From Raffaelea ambrosiae (Eukaryota; Ascomycota; Sordariomycetes; Ophiostomatales; Ophiostomataceae): a stretch of 64,000 nt of DNA. A program made the translations under genes and the position numbers. The stretch lies in the NCBI GenBank assembly GCA_002778195.1, contig PCDI01000001.1, positions 496,001 through 560,000 of the forward strand. Direction: 5' to 3'. Positions within the stretch are counted from its first letter, which is position 1, and each line of letters opens with the position of its first letter. Below the pieces are notes generated by a model, which saw only the letters and a list, made by a program, of their open reading frames with translations, searched no databases and had not been told where the DNA came from. This document shows, piece after piece, positions 10,953 to 21,875 of the stretch.

Positions 10953-11834
10953 ATGGCCAACACCAACAGAAACCGTGCAGGAGCAGGCAACAACGGTACC
11001 GTAAACAACAGCAACAACAGTCACGGAGACGACAACGGTGGTGGTGGTGGTGGTGGCAGCAGCAGCAGCAGCAAGAACACGAGCCCACCCTCCTCCACCC
11101 GCGCGCTCCTGCGCAGCCTGCCCTCCCTTCAAGGTCCGTACACCCATACTGACCTCATCGACCGGGCCTCCTTCCTGCCACCAACACCGCAGGAAGCCTT
11201 TGGGAAGTGGCTGGCGGACGCTGTGGCTGTGGCGCAGAGCGAGGCGGGTGCCCAGCTCCCTTGCGAGCCCCATGCCATGACGGTATCGACGGTGGATGCC
11301 GAGGGACGACCCGACGCGCGCGTGCTGATCCTCAAGAACGTCGACGATCGCGGCTGGCACTTTGCCGCTAAGGCGGCCAGCCCCAAGGGCCGCCAGCTGG
11401 CCGCCTCGTCCGCGGCAGCACTGACCTTTTACTGGTCCCCCCTGGCCCGACAAGTGCGCATCCGCGGCCAGGCCGTCCTGCTGCCGCCCGAGGAGTGTGC
11501 GGCCGACTTTCTGGCCCGCCCGCTGGCGTCGCGCATCAGTGCCTTGGCCTCGCCGCAGCAGAGCGCGGTCATGGTAGACAGGACTGGCCGCGCGGAGGAG
11601 GTGCTGGCCGAGTCCACACGAAAGGCGGCCGAGCTGTTGGCCAAGCAGCCGGACTATGCCCCTGAGAGCTGGCAGGTTTATGCCGTAGCACCATCCGAGG
11701 TGGAGTTCTGGCAGGGGGCCACCGACCGTCAACACCACCGTCTTCGCTACGTATGGGTAGGCGAAAGTGAGTACTCCGTCGTAGCAAACGGCACAAACAA
11801 AGGGCACTGGAAGACCGAACATCTGTGGCCATAG
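10953..11834 (+). CDS. PdxH-type pyridoxamine 5'-phosphate oxidase homologue
   Basis: A single-exon frame of 293 residues starts at an ATG in strong context (cgaccATGgcc). The first 50 residues are Asn-, Gly- and Ser-rich low complexity (seven Gly then five Ser). The rest is a split-barrel FMN-binding domain of the PdxH type. MTVSTVDAEGRPDARVLILK corresponds to the N-terminal FMN strand, SPKGRQLAA to the region after strand 2, and FYWSPLARQVRIRGQA to the W.PL.RQVR motif. Near the end are WQVYAVAPSEVEFWQG and a C-terminal EHLWP matching the ER.L.P end of the family. PdxH enzymes oxidise pyridoxamine or pyridoxine 5'-phosphate to pyridoxal 5'-phosphate using O2. Fungi carry several paralogues, so whether this is the vitamin B6 enzyme or a related flavoprotein is open. 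A long antisense frame over it is a shadow. Confidence 0.85.
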   Translation: MANTNRNRAGAGNNGTVNNSNNSHGDDNGGGGGGGSSSSSKNTSPPSSTRALLRSLPSLQGPYTHTDLIDRASFLPPTPQEAFGKWLADAVAVAQSEAGAQLPCEPHAMTVSTVDAEGRPDARVLILKNVDDRGWHFAAKAASPKGRQLAASSAAALTFYWSPLARQVRIRGQAVLLPPEECAADFLARPLASRISALASPQQSAVMVDRTGRAEEVLAESTRKAAELLAKQPDYAPESWQVYAVAPSEVEFWQGATDRQHHRLRYVWVGESEYSVVANGTNKGHWKTEHLWP

Positions 11835-12335
11835 TCCTGTGGATTGGGAAGGGTGGTCAAACTAGACTAAACTCAACTACTTACTATCCGTAAACGAGAG
11901 AAAAGAAAAGAAAAAAAAGGACGGTTGTTGCTTGAGCATCTACCGTACCCCACGGTGACAGGATGACTTTCGTCCCAACACAAGTTTCCATAAGGGAAAG
12001 AAAATAAAACACAAAACCAAAGTAAAAAGTCAGAAATAAAAAGCAAGGGCCATCAGTAATGGGGCATATCTTCTCCTGGTGTTCCTCCTGACGATCCTGG
12101 GCAGATCAAATCCACCAGATGCCACCAAACCATTGCAAAGAACATTCCTGGCCCGTAAAAAAACTTAATCACATCTCATTTACCACCCTTCCTCCACGAT
12201 GATCCCCACGCAATCTGTCCGTGGCTTGATTCATTGGCGGTTCCACTGTTGTTGGGCTCCTTTGGAGGCCCCATCTACCGCTGCCTTGCTGGCTTGGTAC
12301 GTAGCCTGAAAGGTAGCTTGCACTTGGGTTCCGAT
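11835..12335. other. Intergenic between convergent genes
   Basis: This is the 3' flank of the PdxH-like gene and of the RRM-like gene. It is A-rich and nothing else is seen. Confidence 0.5.
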
Positions 12336-14058
12336 TTACCAAACCAAATCCCGGAGGATCTGCTTGTTGAGCTCGCTGGTCGTAGGCACAGCGCAGGGAT
12401 CTTCGCCGTAGCGCACCTCCAGCTGGCCCGGGAGGTTCATGTGCATCACCTGAGCCGCACGGGCGGCCTGGCTCAAGCTCGGGAAGTGCAGCTCGCTGAC
12501 GCTGAAGTCGGCCCGAATCTTGCTGCGGCCGTGCAGGACGCCGCGGGCCAAATCGACGGCCATGAACGTCTCGAGGTACGGGACCAAGGTTTCGGGGCTC
12601 ACGATGTCCTTATCGCCGTGGATGACCAGGACACGGGACACATACGCGAGGATACGCTTCTCCGCGACGCGGCGATCGTGCGTGAACACACCGATCGTGT
12701 GGCCGTGGATTTCGAAACCAAAACGACGCGACCGCTGGATGAACCGCCGGCCCGCCTCCGCCTCAAAGAAGATGATCTTGCCGTTGCGGAACTGCTGGCC
12801 GTTGCTCTCCTTGACGTCATCGACGGCCGCAAAGTAGACGCGTCCGCAGTCGTGGATGTGGTCGAGCATGCCGCCCACCGTCAGAGTGGGAGGGAGGTTG
12901 GTCAGATGGAACGCACAGTTCTGACTGAGCGGAATGACTTCGGCTCTGTAGCTGCTCGGAACCGCGTTGGAGACGCTGGTCTCGGCATCATCCTCTGCAG
13001 ACGCGACCTGAACAGCGTGGTCGGTGTCACGAGCGGTGCTGCCGCTGCCGCTGCCGCTGCCGTCATCCTCGGCATGTTCAGGGACAGGAGAGTCCTGACG
13101 AGTCGGACCGACGGGCGCCGGCATGGCAAGAGGAGTATCCTCCGTCTCCGTGCTGTCCTCGTTGTGGCGAGGCTTAACGTCGAGGCCGTAAAAGGCACGG
13201 GTGATGTCCTCAATGGACGGGATAGACGACCGCTTCTTGGATTCTAATGTACACCACGCGTCAGCAGGGCCAGATCGAATTTCATGTCTCACCCCAATTC
13301 TCCGAAGATACAGTGGTATAGAAAGGAAGGGCCAGAGAATTTCAAATCATACTGGAACGACGAGCGGTGGACGAGCTGGGCCGCCGAGAAGAGCGCGACC
13401 GGTCAGTAGAGCGAGACGGGCCAGCAGAGCCGGACGGACCAGAAGAGCCGTGCTGGCCGACAGTTGTCGAACGGTGCGAACTGGCAGCTGACGAGCCAAG
13501 GGAGCCAGCTGAGCCGGACGGGGTAGCAGTGCTAGATGGTCCAGCAATTGTCGAACCGTGCAAATGAGCAGAGGTCGATCCCGATGGGCCAGCACCACTG
13601 GCAGCGGATCCCGGCGGAAGACTAACGCTAGACGGTCCAGCAGGAGTCGAGCCGGATGGGCCAGAGCCGTTGGTAGCAGTGCCTCGCGGACCAGGGGTCC
13701 AGTAAGGTAATCCAGGAGTCCAGGTGACCGGGTTAGCACGCCCGGGTGGGTTTGGAGTGATCACGTCGTGCGAGTCATCGTTTGAGCCAAAGGAACCATC
13801 ACAATCAGACGGGTTAGGAATCCAATCGGACGAGTCAGAATTAGGGTTGGGCCGGCCACCATAGCGGGACGACATAGCAGTCCAGTCGGATTGGCCGGCA
13901 TAGTAGGACGAGCCAGGAGCAGCCCATGCGGACGAGCCAGGAGCTGTCCAGTAGGACGGACCTGCGGCACCAAACGTGCCTGCATCAGTCGATCCGGACG
14001 ATCCAGACGATCCGGCAGATCTGGATGAGCCAGCCGTTGGAAACCCGAAGTTCTCCAT
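12336..14058 (-). CDS. RRM-like protein with Ser/Gly/Pro-rich N-terminus
   Basis: Two exons, 14058-13353 and 13243-12336, give 537 residues. The 109-nt intron has GTATGA..ATTAG ends and a textbook GCTGAC branch point. Exon 1 is almost entirely low complexity, with GSS/GPSGST-type repeats and Tyr/Trp-containing units such as APGSSYYAGQSDWTA. Exon 2 opens with a basic KKRSS patch and an acidic Glu/Asp linker. It then has an RRM-type fold: NCAFHLTNLPPTLTVGGML looks like the RNP2 strand and first helix, followed by a GRVYFAAV strand and a second half ending near the C-terminus. Fungal proteins of this layout probably bind RNA; the target is unknown. Frames with earlier TTG or GTG codons exist, but the ATG at 14058 is the first in-frame ATG. 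Confidence 0.8.
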
Positions 14059-15527
14059 GCTTGCTTGTTGTAGCAAGTTTTGAAGGGCCGTGGTTGATTG
14101 TGGCTCGTGGTAAGGTTTGGTTCAAGTCAAGAGCGGTGGAAAAGAGAGAAGGTAGAAATGAGTTGAGGAGAAGGTGAAAATTTCCTCGGGACGTGACAGC
14201 GACACGAAACAAGGCAGCACGGAGAAGGTAGGAAGATAAACAAACCAGCAAGTGCAATAAAGTATCCTCCATGGCTACGTCATCCAGAGAGCAAATCACC
14301 CAGCAACAGTACCCCCCCCAAACAGCCACACCCATATAGAGAGGCCTTTCTACTGGTGGCACATCATTTAGCCCACCCAGGTCTTGTTGGGGCTTCCTAA
14401 GTGTATCTATTGTTGTCCTGCAACGTATGTTTTTCAAAGAAGCTTCCACGACTTCCTCTGTAGACTTTGTATAGTACAAGGTGCCTAGCAAACAATACTT
14501 CTTAACCAAATCAGTCACAGTCCCTGATACGTTTCTTTTGCTGTTCAAGTTGAATAAGCTTCGCTATTATTATTTTAGCGAAGTATTTGCACATACCCAA
14601 TCCTTCAAGATGTAAAGGAAACATAATAACTCGTTGCCATGATATGTGCATGTAGAGGTCCCGATGGCTTGCCAGAAGTAGGTTTTTTTTTTTTTGGTGC
14701 TGACTACGGCACCTAGAATTACCGGTACACACCTCTCTCGAGCCACGGCGACAACAGGCCAGGGCTGAAGGCTTTGCGTCCTTGCCGCTTTTCGCTGTGC
14801 CACAGGCATCCTGGTCATCTGGGGCAAAGCACTCAGAATTTTTATTCTCTTTTCTTGTTCTTCTTTTTGGCCATGGTCATGTGTTTGTGATTATAAAATT
14901 CATCCAAGCAAGAAGGCTAAAGAAGCATTTCGCGAAGAGACAGTTGTTGATCTATCCTCACAACAGGGCACCTACGAAGAGTCAAGGTATTTTGCATTTG
15001 GCAGCGTTTAGTTGAGAGGAAATCTTGACCATATTAACATCCCGACACGCCATCATCACCAAGAAAATCAGTTGCTCTCCCGCCCTATAATCGACGTTAC
15101 CCGGTGCTGACCTCTAAGAAAACCACACCCTGGACCATACCCAATTATACGACGTGTCTTGAGTTTCACTTATACTTGTCATATATAGGTTATAGATGGT
15201 CTGCGTTATACGGGTCATTTTCCTTTTTTTTCTTTTCCAGTTCCGCGAAATACCCATTTCTGCCCCCTTTATGCGTATTCTCCCTTTACTCTTTCCCTTC
15301 TTTTCTTTCTTAACTTAAGATTAGAAACTAACATCGCTTTTCGATTTCCAGGTCAAGCCGATCGATCAAGGACATACGACTTGTCTAGTCAGAAACACCC
15401 TCTTCCAATTCTGGGGGGCGGTTCATATTTGTAAGAAAGGAGAAAAATATATACATGAGAATTGTTGCAAAGACGCACTTTCGTGAATACATGCAGTTGG
15501 GATCAACCCATTGACATCATGTCTCAC
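14059..15527. other. Intergenic, AT-richer, no gene seen
   Basis: This is the upstream region of the RRM-like gene and the 3' flank of the xylanase gene. Frames are short and lack coding character. The higher A/T content could mark an old mutated insertion, but no repeat ends are visible. Confidence 0.45.
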
Positions 15528-16558
15528 CTACGCATATACAATAACCGTCTCTAGGCGGCAAGAATCTGATCCTCCCGCAGCACCTGTCGTTGTGCTCACA
15601 GCAGCACTCTTTGTAAAGAAGCCGACATTGGACGTCTGCGCAGTGTTTGCAGATGTTTTCGTAGTCGAGCTGACCTTTGTAGTCTTTGTAGTCTGCGAGA
15701 ACGTAGTCTGCTGGAAGGCAGAGCTGCTTGTTTTCGTGGTCGACTTTGTGCTGCTCGCCTTGGCTGTGGCTGTGGCGCTGCTGCTGCTACTTCCACTGCT
15801 GCTGCCGCTACCACTACCTGTGCTGATCGTGTACTCAGAATTTCCGCTGGCACTTCCCCAGCCTTCCGTGGCCAGCACCTGGTAGTCAAACGACGTTCCC
15901 AATGTCAAGCCAACGCTTTCCCATGCATCAAAGTGGTTCTGGACAGTGACCGTGCCACTGGTAGTCCGAGCATCACGGCGCACTGAAATAAACTGTGTAA
16001 AGGTCGAGGTGCCATCGATGGACGGTTGGTTGGTTTGCGTGTGCTGGTAGATGTCGTACGTGGATCCGTCGCTCTCCACGGTACCGAGGACGTCGCCCTG
16101 GGCGGACCCCTTGCCGTCCGAGGCATACTCTTCGATATAGTACTCGACCAGGGGATTGCGCGTCCAGCCATACACGGCCAAAAGGACGGTGCCTGCGGTT
16201 TGCGTTGTAGACCCTTCGAAGGTGATATTGCTAGGTCGAGAGTTAGTCTTCCCCCCTTTCTATCTGTCCGGCTTTCCCTCGTCTTGTTTCTTTTCGAAGA
16301 GGCAACGCACCGTGCACTTCCCGTCGTCCAACCTTTGCCAACGACAAAGTCACTCGCACCAGAAAATGTGACCGAGTAGCCGCTGCTGGCAGACTGGTAA
16401 TCGACGTTGCTGTCTGTCGTGTAGTCTTGGTCGTAGTCTTGGCGACGCGCCAAAGTGCCGGGACCTAGCATGAAATCGGGCGCGTCTGGCCCAGCCACCG
16501 GTGCAGCCCAGACAGCCGTCAAGGCCGGGAGAAGAAGAGAAAGCGAAAGAACGAACAT
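15528..16558 (-). CDS. GH11 endo-1,4-beta-xylanase with Ser/Thr-rich tail
   Basis: Two exons, 16558-16311 and 16230-15528, give 316 residues. The 80-nt intron has GTGCGT..CCTAG ends with a CTAAC branch point. Splicing rebuilds the strand GKGWTTGSARNITFEGS. A secretory signal (FVLSLSLLLPALTAVWA) precedes a probable Kex2-type site (LARRQ). GH11 enzymes cleave internal beta-1,4 bonds of xylan. The nucleophile Glu is in PLVEYYI (about E112) and the acid/base Glu is in ATEGWGSASG (about E205), both in the expected context. After the catalytic domain come about 100 residues of Ser/Thr-rich sequence with no carbohydrate-binding module. The N-terminal strand lacks the usual YYSFWTDG segment. Strong Kozak context (gccaccATG) supports the start; an ATG 12 codons upstream is possible. 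Confidence 0.9.
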
Positions 16559-17958
16559 GGTGGCAGGCAAATGAATGAAAGCGCTGGATACCATTGAAGA
16601 AACGAAAAGCAGAATTTTACTCACGGAGTAGTGGGTGGCGCCTTATATGTTCAGGCACATTTGTATGTCTACAAAGTATGGAGACTGTCCACCGGGGTAG
16701 GCTGAGCACCCTGTAAGAGAATCTTGGGTCAACGGTTCCACTGCGTGGGTAACCCCTGGAAGCGAAACAACAAAACACGACATATCCAGCTGCCCCTTTC
16801 ATTTGCCACAGCCTCTTGCATTGGACTTTTGTGCCATCGAGACGTTTGTGAAATACGGTGGCACAACATCACCTTTGTTGTATAACTTGTTCAATTGTTT
16901 CGGAAAAGTGAGAAATGTTTTTATTTTATATTTTATTTTCACCGCGATGCAATCGAGGAATGGAGAAAATAAATCATTCTTTCAGAAGACCTCGACTGAC
17001 ATGCAAGAGATAATCATAGCTGGCATCTCCGCATACCCCAAGCTGTGAAAAGAGAGTCGGACGAAACACGCTCTGGATGTTCTCACATGGCAACGAACCG
17101 TCTCATCTTATGATCTTTCGGCTGTGCTGATCTGTTTCGTTTGCTCAGCACGGGCAGTCTGGCAAGAACAGTGCTGACTTTTTCTTCCGTGTCCCACTGT
17201 TTTTTTTTGGAAAGTTTACATCTTTTTCACACCACGTTTCAGCGTCCTTGAAGAATGGCGACGTGCTCAAACGGTTGCTGTTTTAGCTTACCGTACCTAG
17301 GGCAAAACAGCTGCAACGCTGCATCGGACGATCATCCACACGGACATTCTTGGCTTTGCATCGGGATCGAATGACAACCACAATAGAGCACTGACTTGCC
17401 CTTTCTTCTTTCGGTCCACGGCTGCCTGTTAGCCCTGCTTTACCTGAATTGCCTGGTGCAGCGAATTCCGAATCCGCTGTATGGGGGGAACATTTCCTGG
17501 GACCATGTCACTAGCAAATGCCACTGGCACGCCGGCTCTCATCTTTAACGAAGGCTACGGGAAGCATTCCTACTAGCCATTTCCTCAAGGTGCCGATAGC
17601 GAATCTGGGCCAGCTGAGCGCCATTCCTCGTTCGTCAACTAGTCGCCCATCCGAGAAGCGGACTCCGTTTCCACCTCAAACGACGGCGTATCTCGTGAAT
17701 ATAGATAGCATGTACTATTAAGGAACTGGGGAAGTTGAAGGACTAAAGATTATTTGACATACTTGGACATCGTCTGGACAGACAGCCCCGAACCGACCTG
17801 CCTCCAACAGTCTTGAAGTTCCGTCACCCTGTATTACATAACTTCGCTCACCGGACTTTGCCCATAAATCCGTGAAATTTACTACCTTCGTAGCTCTGCG
17901 GTTTCTCGGCAGTTTGACACATATTTTTCTCCTTGTGGCCACCACGCAGGCACTCGTC
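16559..17958. other. Divergent promoter region of xylanase and transcription factor genes
   Basis: No credible coding frame. A single GGCTAA on the minus strand at 17429-17434, the core of the XlnR site, lies about 870 bp upstream of the xylanase start. One hexamer is weak evidence. Confidence 0.4.
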
Positions 17959-19687
17959 ATGGACAAGGGCTTCCAGTTTGTCGACGGCACCAGGAATGAC
18001 CGCAAAACCAAGCGGATAATCCGGAGCCATGCCATGAAAGGCATCAATGCCGGGCGCAAGCTGCACCGCTCCTCGAGGCTGGATCTGGACAGACAGCGGC
18101 TATGCAGGTCCCTCGTCACAGCCCGGGTTAGCTCATCTTTGTCCCCAATTGTCCGGGAGCCACCACTTGCGGTCACGACACCGTTTGTGTTCACGGTTGG
18201 CATGCGCCAAGTGGTCAACCAGTGTAGGTGGCACGCTTTCATCCCCTGTCCCCACGGATATAGGAGGATCGAGGATCTAGGCATGATATGAGCGTATTCA
18301 AATATTGAGGTGTCCATATGCTAATCGTTCCATAGTCTTTAACAATGTGGCTGACAGGCTTTATCCACGCCATCGCATCGTGGATTTTGACGACGCGAAG
18401 GCGCTGTGGTTGCATGTGCTGCTGGCCGACGAGGCCGCTTGCCACTGCGCCATCTCCACGATGGCCGCCTGCAACGAGTTCTTGAACAATGACACCACCA
18501 CCGCCACCAGCCTTCTTACCAGCAGCAATAGCAGCAGCAGCAGCAGTGTTGTGGCTCGCTCATCCTTGGGCCTTTACCACCTTTCGCAGGCATTGGCCCT
18601 CATCAGCAAGCGGATTGCCAGCCGCGAAGCCCTGTCTGACGCATCGTTTGGCATCATCATCATGCTCATCATCCAGGAGCAGATCCGCCACGGCCACGAG
18701 ACAACAAGGGTCCATTTCGAGGGTCTCTGCCGTATGGTCGCCCTGCGCGGTGGCCTGGACCAGCTCGAACCCAACAAGCTCCTTCTGTTGGAGATTTACA
18801 AGATGGACATTTCGTATACCTTGCAGTACAGCCACCCGCCTGTTTTCACATGGGACAACACCACCAGCCTAAAGGAGCTATTCGCATCAAAAATGGCCGC
18901 AACAGCATTTGTGAGTGACACAGGCTCGACGATCGAGTTTCACAGCGTGGCTGCTTCTGCGGCTGCTTCCCGTGCCTCCCGGCCAATGAGGACTTTGCGA
19001 ATCGATCCTCGTCTAGCCGACGTAGTGGACGACATTGAAAACTTCACGGCTCTTCTCAACAGTGGCAGTGATGCCTCCGGTCCGATTCTAGATTCTATCT
19101 CATTTCTTAAAATTACAATCTCGATATTATCCCGTCTCGTCCACTTCTGCCCGCCGGTGGCCAACAACAGCGTCACCAGTTACATCGACGGCACTTGCAC
19201 CCACCATAGGGAAGATGCTACTTCCAGCCTAGACGACGCCTGTCATGCCGGCCTTGTCCTCTTTATGATCACGGTGTGCCTGCAGTCTGATACTCGACGG
19301 GTTGTAGAGTACGATCCGGCGTCGAAACGACTTCAGAATATTCTTTTTAGCAACGGCTGTGGCAACGGCAATGGTCACGGAAGTGGCAACAGCAGCGGAA
19401 CTAGCTGTGAGAACGGGATGTGCGAACTGGATGATCACATAGTCTTGTGGCTTTTGTTCATTGGCGGCATTTGGGCCATAGGAGGCCGCGACGCCAACGG
19501 CGTCCAATCTCGGTACACGGTCAGAATTCGATTGCTAGCTGACAAGCTGGGTCTGCTAAGCTGGGAAGCGGCACGCGCTGCCGTGGGAGTCTATCCATGG
19601 GTTCAAGCTGTGCACGACGAAAAAGGCCACGATTTGTGGAGAATGGCTCATTCTCTCGCTTTGTCCAGCGAGCAACCATGCCCATGA
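17959..19687 (+). CDS. Fungal-specific transcription factor domain protein without a zinc cluster
   Basis: Two exons, 17959-18223 and 18336-19687, give 538 residues. The 112-nt intron has GTAGGT..CATAG ends with GCTAATC as branch point. The N-terminus carries the block seen in many fungal regulator-like proteins (FVDGTRNDRKTKRIIRSHAM), followed by a basic segment and then the alpha-helical middle-homology domain. Sequences such as DEAACHCAISTMAACNEFL and HFEGLCRMVALRGGLDQL are characteristic of the Fungal_trans_2/DUF3468 family. No Zn2Cys6, C2H2 or other DNA-binding motif is present. The protein may therefore act with a partner or be a regulator that lost its finger. Ser, Asn and Gly runs from trinucleotide repeats interrupt the domain. 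Upstream in-frame codons include no ATG. Its stop lies 6 bp from that of the convergent SDR gene. Confidence 0.8.
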
Positions 19688-19693
19688 TGACAC

Positions 19694-20878
19694 TTACTGG
19701 CTCTTCCACGGAAATGTCTCCTTGACCAGCTCCTCCGACCATGCCCACAGCCGGTCTGCCTCAGCACTGGAGACAGCCTGGGGGGCAGCCGTTTCGCTGA
19801 TCTGGCAGTCCTCCATGAACGCCCCGTAATTTTCTACGTCGCCCTTGGCCTGGCCGACATCTTGGCCCAGCTTCGGGTCCAGCGCGGCCACCACGGCCGT
19901 GGCTGCACCGGCACCGAGCGTCTTATAGACAACAATGCCATTTTCGACCATTTCTCGAACCCGTTCCAGAACCTCGGGACTTGCATTGCGGCCCAGCTCC
20001 GTTGGGATCACGCCAGGGTGTACACTGATGCCGACGATGCCATGCTGGGCATACAGATGCCGCGTCACGCCAATGCCGAACAAGACATTGGCCACCTTGC
20101 TCTGGTTGTAGCCCTCGAGCGGGACGTAAGCCAGGTTCCGTGCGTTCTCGATGGCCCAGAGGTCAAACATGGCGTAATCTGGCTGCTCGTTCTGGGGGAG
20201 TTCTTTGTTGATCGTTTCAAAATTGTGGTCGCTCCAGCGGATGCGCGAGGACAACGGAGATGCCGAGCTGACGTTGACGACGCGCGTGTCCCCCTTTGCC
20301 GTCTTGTCGCCGGCGGACGCCGCAAGCAGCTTGGGCATGATGAGGTTGGTCAGCAAAAAGTGGCCGACGTGGTTGGTGGCCATGTGCATCTCGATGCCGT
20401 CCACGCTGAGCGTGCGCTTCGGCAGCAGCATGACGCCAGCACTGTTGACGACAATGTCAATGGCGGGAACGTCGGCCCACGCCAGGACCTCGGCCGCCGC
20501 GGCGCGGACCGACTGCTGGCTCGACAGGTCAACCTTCAGCGGGCGATACTCGACGGCCGGAAATTCGGCCTGGAGGGCGTCGATACTGTTCTGCAATCGC
20601 TCTGGACTGCGACCTGCCACGATGAGGCGAGCGGGAGATTGCGAGGCCTGTTGCAGCGTTAGGACGTAAGGGCAGGTTAGCTGGGTGTACGCATTCCAGT
20701 ATAGCAACAAATGGGGGGAGATTATACGAACAAAGGCGTCGGCTGCATAGTAGCCCAGGCCGGCGCGGTTGACTCCTGTCACGAGGATGGTTTTGCCGCG
20801 GACGCGATCGGCAAAAGCCTGGGCCACCTCACGGGCTTCAGTGTTGACACTGAACTCAGAATGGGTTGTAGAAGGCAT
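19694..20878 (-). CDS. Short-chain dehydrogenase/reductase, retinol-dehydrogenase-like
   Basis: Two exons, 20878-20732 and 20647-19694, give 366 residues. The 84-nt intron (GTTCGT..CAACAG, with a CTAAC branch point) is a multiple of three, so an unspliced frame also stays open. Splicing restores a normal Rossmann helix. Motifs in order are a TGVNRAGLG nucleotide-binding loop (about residue 34), VAGRSPERLQ after strand 2 (an Arg that favours NADP), NSAGV, the catalytic Ser in VNVSSASP and the catalytic YNQSK. The family reduces or oxidises carbonyl and alcohol groups of lipophilic substrates; the substrate here is unknown. A longer start at 21001 would add a 41-residue leader that looks like translated 5' UTR. 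Confidence 0.88.
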   Translation of the reverse strand: MPSTTHSEFSVNTEAREVAQAFADRVRGKTILVTGVNRAGLGYYAADAFVRIISPHLLLYWNAYTQLTCPYVLTLQQASQSPARLIVAGRSPERLQNSIDALQAEFPAVEYRPLKVDLSSQQSVRAAAAEVLAWADVPAIDIVVNSAGVMLLPKRTLSVDGIEMHMATNHVGHFLLTNLIMPKLLAASAGDKTAKGDTRVVNVSSASPLSSRIRWSDHNFETINKELPQNEQPDYAMFDLWAIENARNLAYVPLEGYNQSKVANVLFGIGVTRHLYAQHGIVGISVHPGVIPTELGRNASPEVLERVREMVENGIVVYKTLGAGAATAVVAALDPKLGQDVGQAKGDVENYGAFMEDCQISETAAPQAVSSAEADRLWAWSEELVKETFPWKSQ

Positions 20879-21875
20879 GATGGGCTTTGTTTGAGCAGAG
20901 CTTTCTTTCGGGAAGAGATGTCTTTGTTGGGTAGAAAGTCCTTGAAGAAAAGCTGGCGGTGATTTGCTTGCTGCAGTTTGCAAAGAGGCAAAAAATACCA
21001 TCACTTTGATTGCTGCAAGCTCCTCTATTTATACCGTGTCTTCACGGACATATGCTCAAACGAAGAGACCGTCTCCGATGATGCATTTTGTCCTCGCTCC
21101 GTAATTACGGCTTGCGCGAGGCAGACGTTTGTGTTTTGTCTGGTATGATATGCAAGAATGAAGTTGAGCTTGTCGTTGATCCCAGAAAGCCAGCCAATAA
21201 GAGAAGTACTTCCCAACTGAGGCAAGTGTCTGCCCCAAATGTGGGGACTTTGCAGAGTTGAGCCAATACGAGACTTAGTTCCTAGACAGGAAAGGCGTTG
21301 TGAGAGAATGCTATGGGCCATTCGAGCGGATCATTTGTCTTTGTCTGTCGGAAGCCAAGTATCCCAGGACCTTGTCGTCTCGGGTCGAACAAGAAGCCCG
21401 AGAACATTCGCTGCCGGGTGGGTTTTCTCTTGGACAGCGCCTTACATTCTAGAAAAACGGATTTCAGTGGGGCGCCCAAAATCCAACCCCAAAGCTTGGT
21501 AGGGTCTTGCATCTCGCTACGCCGACTGACAGGAGCCGGGCTTCTTCATTTAACAATGGGCTTGCAGCATAGAGGCGGATACAGCAAGTTTGCTAGTCCC
21601 ATTCAGCCTCAAAGGGCAAGACCCCAGACCAGTGCAGATGGTGGCAAGCAGTGAGGATATGGAGTCCAAAAGCCTGCGACGACTCTTGTCATTTATTAAG
21701 TGAAAAGAATTGACCATATTTTTTTTGAAAAAAAAAAAGTCTTGAGGAACATAGGTACACCATATGGCTAGACATCCCTGTGTCAAGCCCCTGTCTCTCG
21801 ATAGACAATGCCGGCAGGCCACCTGGCTGTCATCCCGTGTTGGCTCGTCAACAATGCAGCTAACGATTGCTGCAT
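20879..21875. other. Intergenic, promoter of the SDR gene
   Basis: No supported gene. It contains the SDR promoter and the 3' flank of the NPP1-like gene, plus an A run near 21727-21738. Confidence 0.5.

Noticed and set aside
10914..11822. 302-codon antisense frame opposite the PdxH-like gene
   Set aside because: A codon-bias shadow of the real gene; it has no motif.
12234..13247. 337-codon plus-strand frame
   Set aside because: Antisense shadow of exon 2 of the RRM-like gene.
17429..17434. XlnR-type GGCTAA site upstream of the xylanase
   Set aside because: One hexamer at about 870 bp is expected by chance. Kept only as a note in the intergenic entry.
17518..17721. 67-codon plus-strand ORF
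   Set aside because: Starts at an ATG but has no motif or coding bias; treated as chance.
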